64,000 bases of DNA. It comes from Rhodococcus sp. 105337 (GTDB lineage Bacteria > Actinomycetota > Actinomycetes > Mycobacteriales > Mycobacteriaceae). Each line of letters opens with the position of its first letter. Positions within the stretch are counted from its first letter, which is position 1. The stretch is from assembly GCF_012844225.1 (NCBI RefSeq), contig NZ_JABAGQ010000013.1, positions 1 to 64,000 of the forward strand, given 5' to 3'. A model generated the notes under the pieces. It had not been told where the DNA came from and did no database searches. It saw only the letters and a list, made by a program, of their open reading frames with translations. Positions 61,926 to 64,000 of the stretch are shown in pieces. Made by a program: the position numbers and the translations under genes.

Positions 61926-62420
61926 TTGAAGCTTCGCAAGATCACCGTGGCCACGGTGGCGCTCGCCGCCGCCCTCACGATGTCCGCCTGCAGCTCGGAT
62001 GACGGAGGTAGCACCGAGACCACCGCGAAGACCACGACGGCAACCACGACGACCGAGGTCGTTGCGGACTACCCGCCCGTCCCGACCCCGGAGGAACTGC
62101 AGGCCTCGCTCGACCGCGCGTTCGACGAGACCGTGCCCGCCGAGGAGAAGACCGACCTGGTGCAGGGCGCCGAGCTCGATCCCACCCTGATCGACCAGGT
62201 CGCCATCGCTGCGAAGCAGGCCGGTGCGGTGATCACCATCATCGACGTCAACGACAACGAGAACGGCACCGCCACCGCCGGCATCGAAACCCAGCTCGGC
62301 GACCAGGTCGCCACCGGCACCGTCGATTTCGTCGCGGAGGACGGTGTCTGGAAGCTGTCGAAGAACAACGCCTGCGGCATCGTCGCGGCCGCGCAGCTGC
62401 AGACCCCTGCCTGCCCCTGA
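61926..62420 (+). CDS. secreted lipoprotein, Mtb12-like domain
   Basis: 164-residue lipoprotein: signal peptide with lipobox MSAC (lipidated Cys near residue 22), a Thr-rich linker (about 28-48), then a small NTF2-like domain resembling the low-molecular-weight antigen MTB12/CFP-2 family (residues about 52-160, with ITIIDVNDNENGTATAGIE and a closing VDFVAEDGVWKLSKNNAC). TTG start with AGAAGGA upstream. Two C-terminal cysteines could form a disulfide. Function unknown. Confidence 0.85.
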   Translation: MKLRKITVATVALAAALTMSACSSDDGGSTETTAKTTTATTTTEVVADYPPVPTPEELQASLDRAFDETVPAEEKTDLVQGAELDPTLIDQVAIAAKQAGAVITIIDVNDNENGTATAGIETQLGDQVATGTVDFVAEDGVWKLSKNNACGIVAAAQLQTPACP

Positions 62421-62458
62421 TATCCCTGCCCGACCCTGATACAAGGGTTAGGCACAGA

Positions 62459-62499
62459 ACGGTGCCCTACGCGGATTTCCGCGTAGGGCACCGTTTTTC
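62459..62499. terminator. strong rho-independent terminator shared by convergent lipoprotein genes
   Basis: 16-bp perfect inverted repeat (62459-62474 with 62479-62494), loop ATTT, then a T run ending near 62498. It follows the plus-strand lipoprotein gene and precedes the end of the minus-strand gene at 62515. Confidence 0.93.
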
Positions 62500-62514
62500 G
62501 CTGTTCGGGCCCGC

Positions 62515-63471
62515 TCAGTTCTCGGGGGAGTGCCATTCCACGCGGTCGACCTGCGACTGCGCGAGCCGGGTGGTGGCGTCGGGGTCGACGTAGACCTGGT
62601 CGCCCGACAGCACGAGTGTCCCCTCGACTGGCAACGGAAGCATCGGATCGAATGTCATGCTGCCTTCCCCGGCCATCGTGTAGTGCTCGATGTCGAGTTG
62701 GCCCTGTCCGTTGGGCAGCATCCACACCGAGCCCTGCGGTGTCTGCTCGACCCGGACGTCGACGGTGACGCGCTCGTCGTCGTCGGAGACCAGCGTGGCG
62801 GTGCTCACCTGGTCGATCGTGACGCCGGCGCTCATCACCTGCTGACGGATCTGCCACACCGCGCCCACGCCGATCTCGGCGTCCGGGAACGAGACCATGC
62901 GGTACACGGACTGATAGAACGCCTGCTCGATCGCGGAGCGGGCGACGTTCGCCGTTTCCACCGTCGGCGCCAATCGGAGTGCACTGATCGCGCCGGTCGG
63001 GGCGACCGTCAGCCCGGCCCGGGAGCCGGCAGCGTCGGCGAGCGCCGACGCGAGCATCGGATCGGGCGACGTCCCTTCGCCGAGAACGATGTCGACGAGC
63101 GTGCTCGGCTGGGTGTCGGAGACCGCCTGCGTCACCGACGCGGCGAGGGGAAGGTTGAGTTCGGGAGTGGAGAAGTCCTGACGTGGCTCTTTGTCGATCT
63201 GCTGGAACACCTCCGAGCGGGTGGTCAGCACGACGTTCTGCTCGACGTCGGCCGGAGGTGCGAGCCGCACCACCGCGCGGGGCTCGCTGCCCGCCTCCAA
63301 CACCGTGGTCGTCACCGCGGATACGGGCACCGTCACCTCGGAGGATGTCGCCGCGGATGTAGCAGGGGCCCCCTCCGAAGAATCGCCGCATCCGGTGACG
63401 AACGCGGCGAGGGAGAGAACGGCGGCGAGGGCACACGGCCTCGGGTGAGGGAATCTGGACAGCACAGGCAC
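62515..63471 (-). CDS. hypothetical lipoprotein
   Basis: 318-residue lipoprotein with signal peptide and lipobox VTGC (lipidated Cys near residue 25), a Thr/Ser/Val linker, and a mixed alpha/beta ectodomain with no family I can name. GTG at 63471 is preceded by TACCCT and 6 bases, so it is probably leaderless; a second GTG is at 63465. Divergent from lspA, whose product would process its signal peptide. Confidence 0.85.
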   Translation of the reverse strand: MPVLSRFPHPRPCALAAVLSLAAFVTGCGDSSEGAPATSAATSSEVTVPVSAVTTTVLEAGSEPRAVVRLAPPADVEQNVVLTTRSEVFQQIDKEPRQDFSTPELNLPLAASVTQAVSDTQPSTLVDIVLGEGTSPDPMLASALADAAGSRAGLTVAPTGAISALRLAPTVETANVARSAIEQAFYQSVYRMVSFPDAEIGVGAVWQIRQQVMSAGVTIDQVSTATLVSDDDERVTVDVRVEQTPQGSVWMLPNGQGQLDIEHYTMAGEGSMTFDPMLPLPVEGTLVLSGDQVYVDPDATTRLAQSQVDRVEWHSPEN

Positions 63472-63477
63472 ATCACC

Positions 63478-63483
63478 AGGGTA
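63478..63483 (-). promoter_or_regulatory. -10 element of the minus-strand lipoprotein gene (leaderless)
   Basis: TACCCT on the minus strand, 6 bases before the GTG at 63471. Confidence 0.5.
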
Positions 63484-63536
63484 GCCACGGCGGGAGGGGT
63501 GACCGCTCACTCGTGCGGGTAGGGGATGATGTAAAG

Positions 63537-64000
63537 GTGACTGACGAAGCTTCCCGCCCCGATCCCGCGGGCGATCCCGCTGTGCCGAGGGCGGTGGAGA
63601 CGCCCACGCCCGACGCGGTAGCGGCACCCCTGCCCGAGGCGGTAGCGGCCCCCCTGCCCGAGGCGGTAGCGGCACCCCTGCCCGACGCGGCAGAGGAACC
63701 CTTGCACGGCGCGGTGAAGTCCCCGGTCGGTCGTCGGGCGACCCGCGCCCTCTTCGTCCTCGCGTTCCTGATCTACGTGGCGGACCTCGTGACGAAGGTG
63801 CTCGCCGTCCGCTTCATCGATCCTGCCGATCCGGTGTCCATCGTCGGCGACACGGTGACGCTCACGCTCGTCCGTAATCCCGGTGCCGCGTTCTCCATGG
63901 CCACGGGCATGACCTGGCTGCTGACCATCGTCGCGATCGGCGTGGTCATCGGCGTGATCAAGATCGGGAGGACACTGCAGTCGCGCTGGTGGGCGCTGGG
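63537..64000 (+). CDS. lspA: lipoprotein signal peptidase (partial, runs off the window)
   Basis: First 154 residues of signal peptidase II, which removes signal peptides from prolipoproteins. An unusual cytoplasmic N-terminus of about 65 residues contains three 8-residue repeats (AVAAPLPE-like). Then come the first helix ([22 protein letters not shown], with the family Asp) and the conserved [13 protein letters not shown]. The second catalytic Asp lies beyond the window. GTG at 63537; a GATGAT 6 bases upstream suggests a leaderless start. No stop before the window end. Confidence 0.93.
   Translation, partial: MTDEASRPDPAGDPAVPRAVETPTPDAVAAPLPEAVAAPLPEAVAAPLPDAAEEPLHGAVKSPVGRRATRALFVLAFLIYVADLVTKVLAVRFIDPADPVSIVGDTVTLTLVRNPGAAFSMATGMTWLLTIVAIGVVIGVIKIGRTLQSRWWAL
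63615..63686 (+). repeat. three 24-bp in-frame tandem repeats in lspA
   Basis: Units 63615-63638, 63639-63662 and 63663-63686 differ at single positions. They encode repeated AVAAPLPE/D in the N-terminal extension. A degenerate fourth unit follows. Confidence 0.9.

Overview
The window is high-GC (roughly two thirds G+C) actinobacterial chromosome, almost certainly a Rhodococcus or a very close member of the Mycobacteriales. The evidence is gene order that parallels the Mycobacterium tuberculosis stretch Rv2196 to Rv2144c, GTG/TTG start codons, many leaderless genes, MptA/PimB' mannosyltransferases of the mycolata envelope, and CrtO/CruF-type carotenoid genes like those of pigmented rhodococci. 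Orthology statements here come from recognising family sequence and order, not from a database search. Compared with M. tuberculosis, the equivalents of fadD15, Rv2181/Rv2180c and the PE_PGRS/IS6110 insertions are absent, and carotenoid genes are present.

Layout. 1-5220: a small hypothetical pair faces the respiratory operon ctaE-qcrC-qcrA-qcrB (minus strand; cytochrome bcc and aa3 subunit III). 5357-9080: a conserved hypothetical and trpD, then convergent a lone Lrp-type ligand-binding domain and a DEDDh exonuclease/GIY-YIG fusion. 9081-11528: a long leader carrying a c-di-AMP (ydaO-type) riboswitch and two NlpC/P60 peptidoglycan hydrolases. 11559-20589: plus-strand envelope and metabolism genes: a membrane metallopeptidase-like protein, pimB', two SRPBCC proteins, an ArsA-like ATPase with a small Cys-motif partner, a ROK sugar kinase, an acyltransferase, a 3'-5' exoribonuclease and class II DAHP synthase. 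20647-23296: PknL, here with PASTA domains, divergent from its likely substrate, the Rv2175c-like DNA-binding protein.

23265-34757 (minus strand except metF) holds two carotenoid blocks. The first is idsA/crtE - crtI - mptA - crtB. The second is GNAT - crtO - cruF-like - lppM - GT2 glycosyltransferase. Together they predict C40 carotenoid synthesis followed by ketolation, hydration and glycosylation.

34999-56952: a HEPN-domain protein, a DUF3040 protein, then the complete division and cell-wall (dcw) cluster mraZ-rsmH-ftsL-pbpB-murE-murF-mraY-murD-ftsW-murG-murC-ftsQ-ftsZ-pgeF-yggS-sepF-yggT-wag31 and a small membrane protein. Most steps from murE to yggS overlap by ATGA/GTGA/TTGA. mraZ is preceded by a GTGGG-N5-GTGGG-N5-GTGGG operator. 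56961-64000: a translational T-box leader and ileS, dinB, two lipoprotein genes facing a shared terminator, and the 5' part of lspA, which is cut by the window end.

This is mostly core chromosome. I see no prophage, insertion sequence, CRISPR array, tRNA or rRNA. The most interesting material is regulatory: the riboswitch, the T-box, MraZ boxes with an inverted second copy, 13-bp iterons at pknL, a duplicated hairpin inside the dcw leader, several probable CTG starts and a dense set of leaderless promoters. The interleaving of carotenoid and lipoglycan genes also stands out. I did not find a wholly new multi-gene system.
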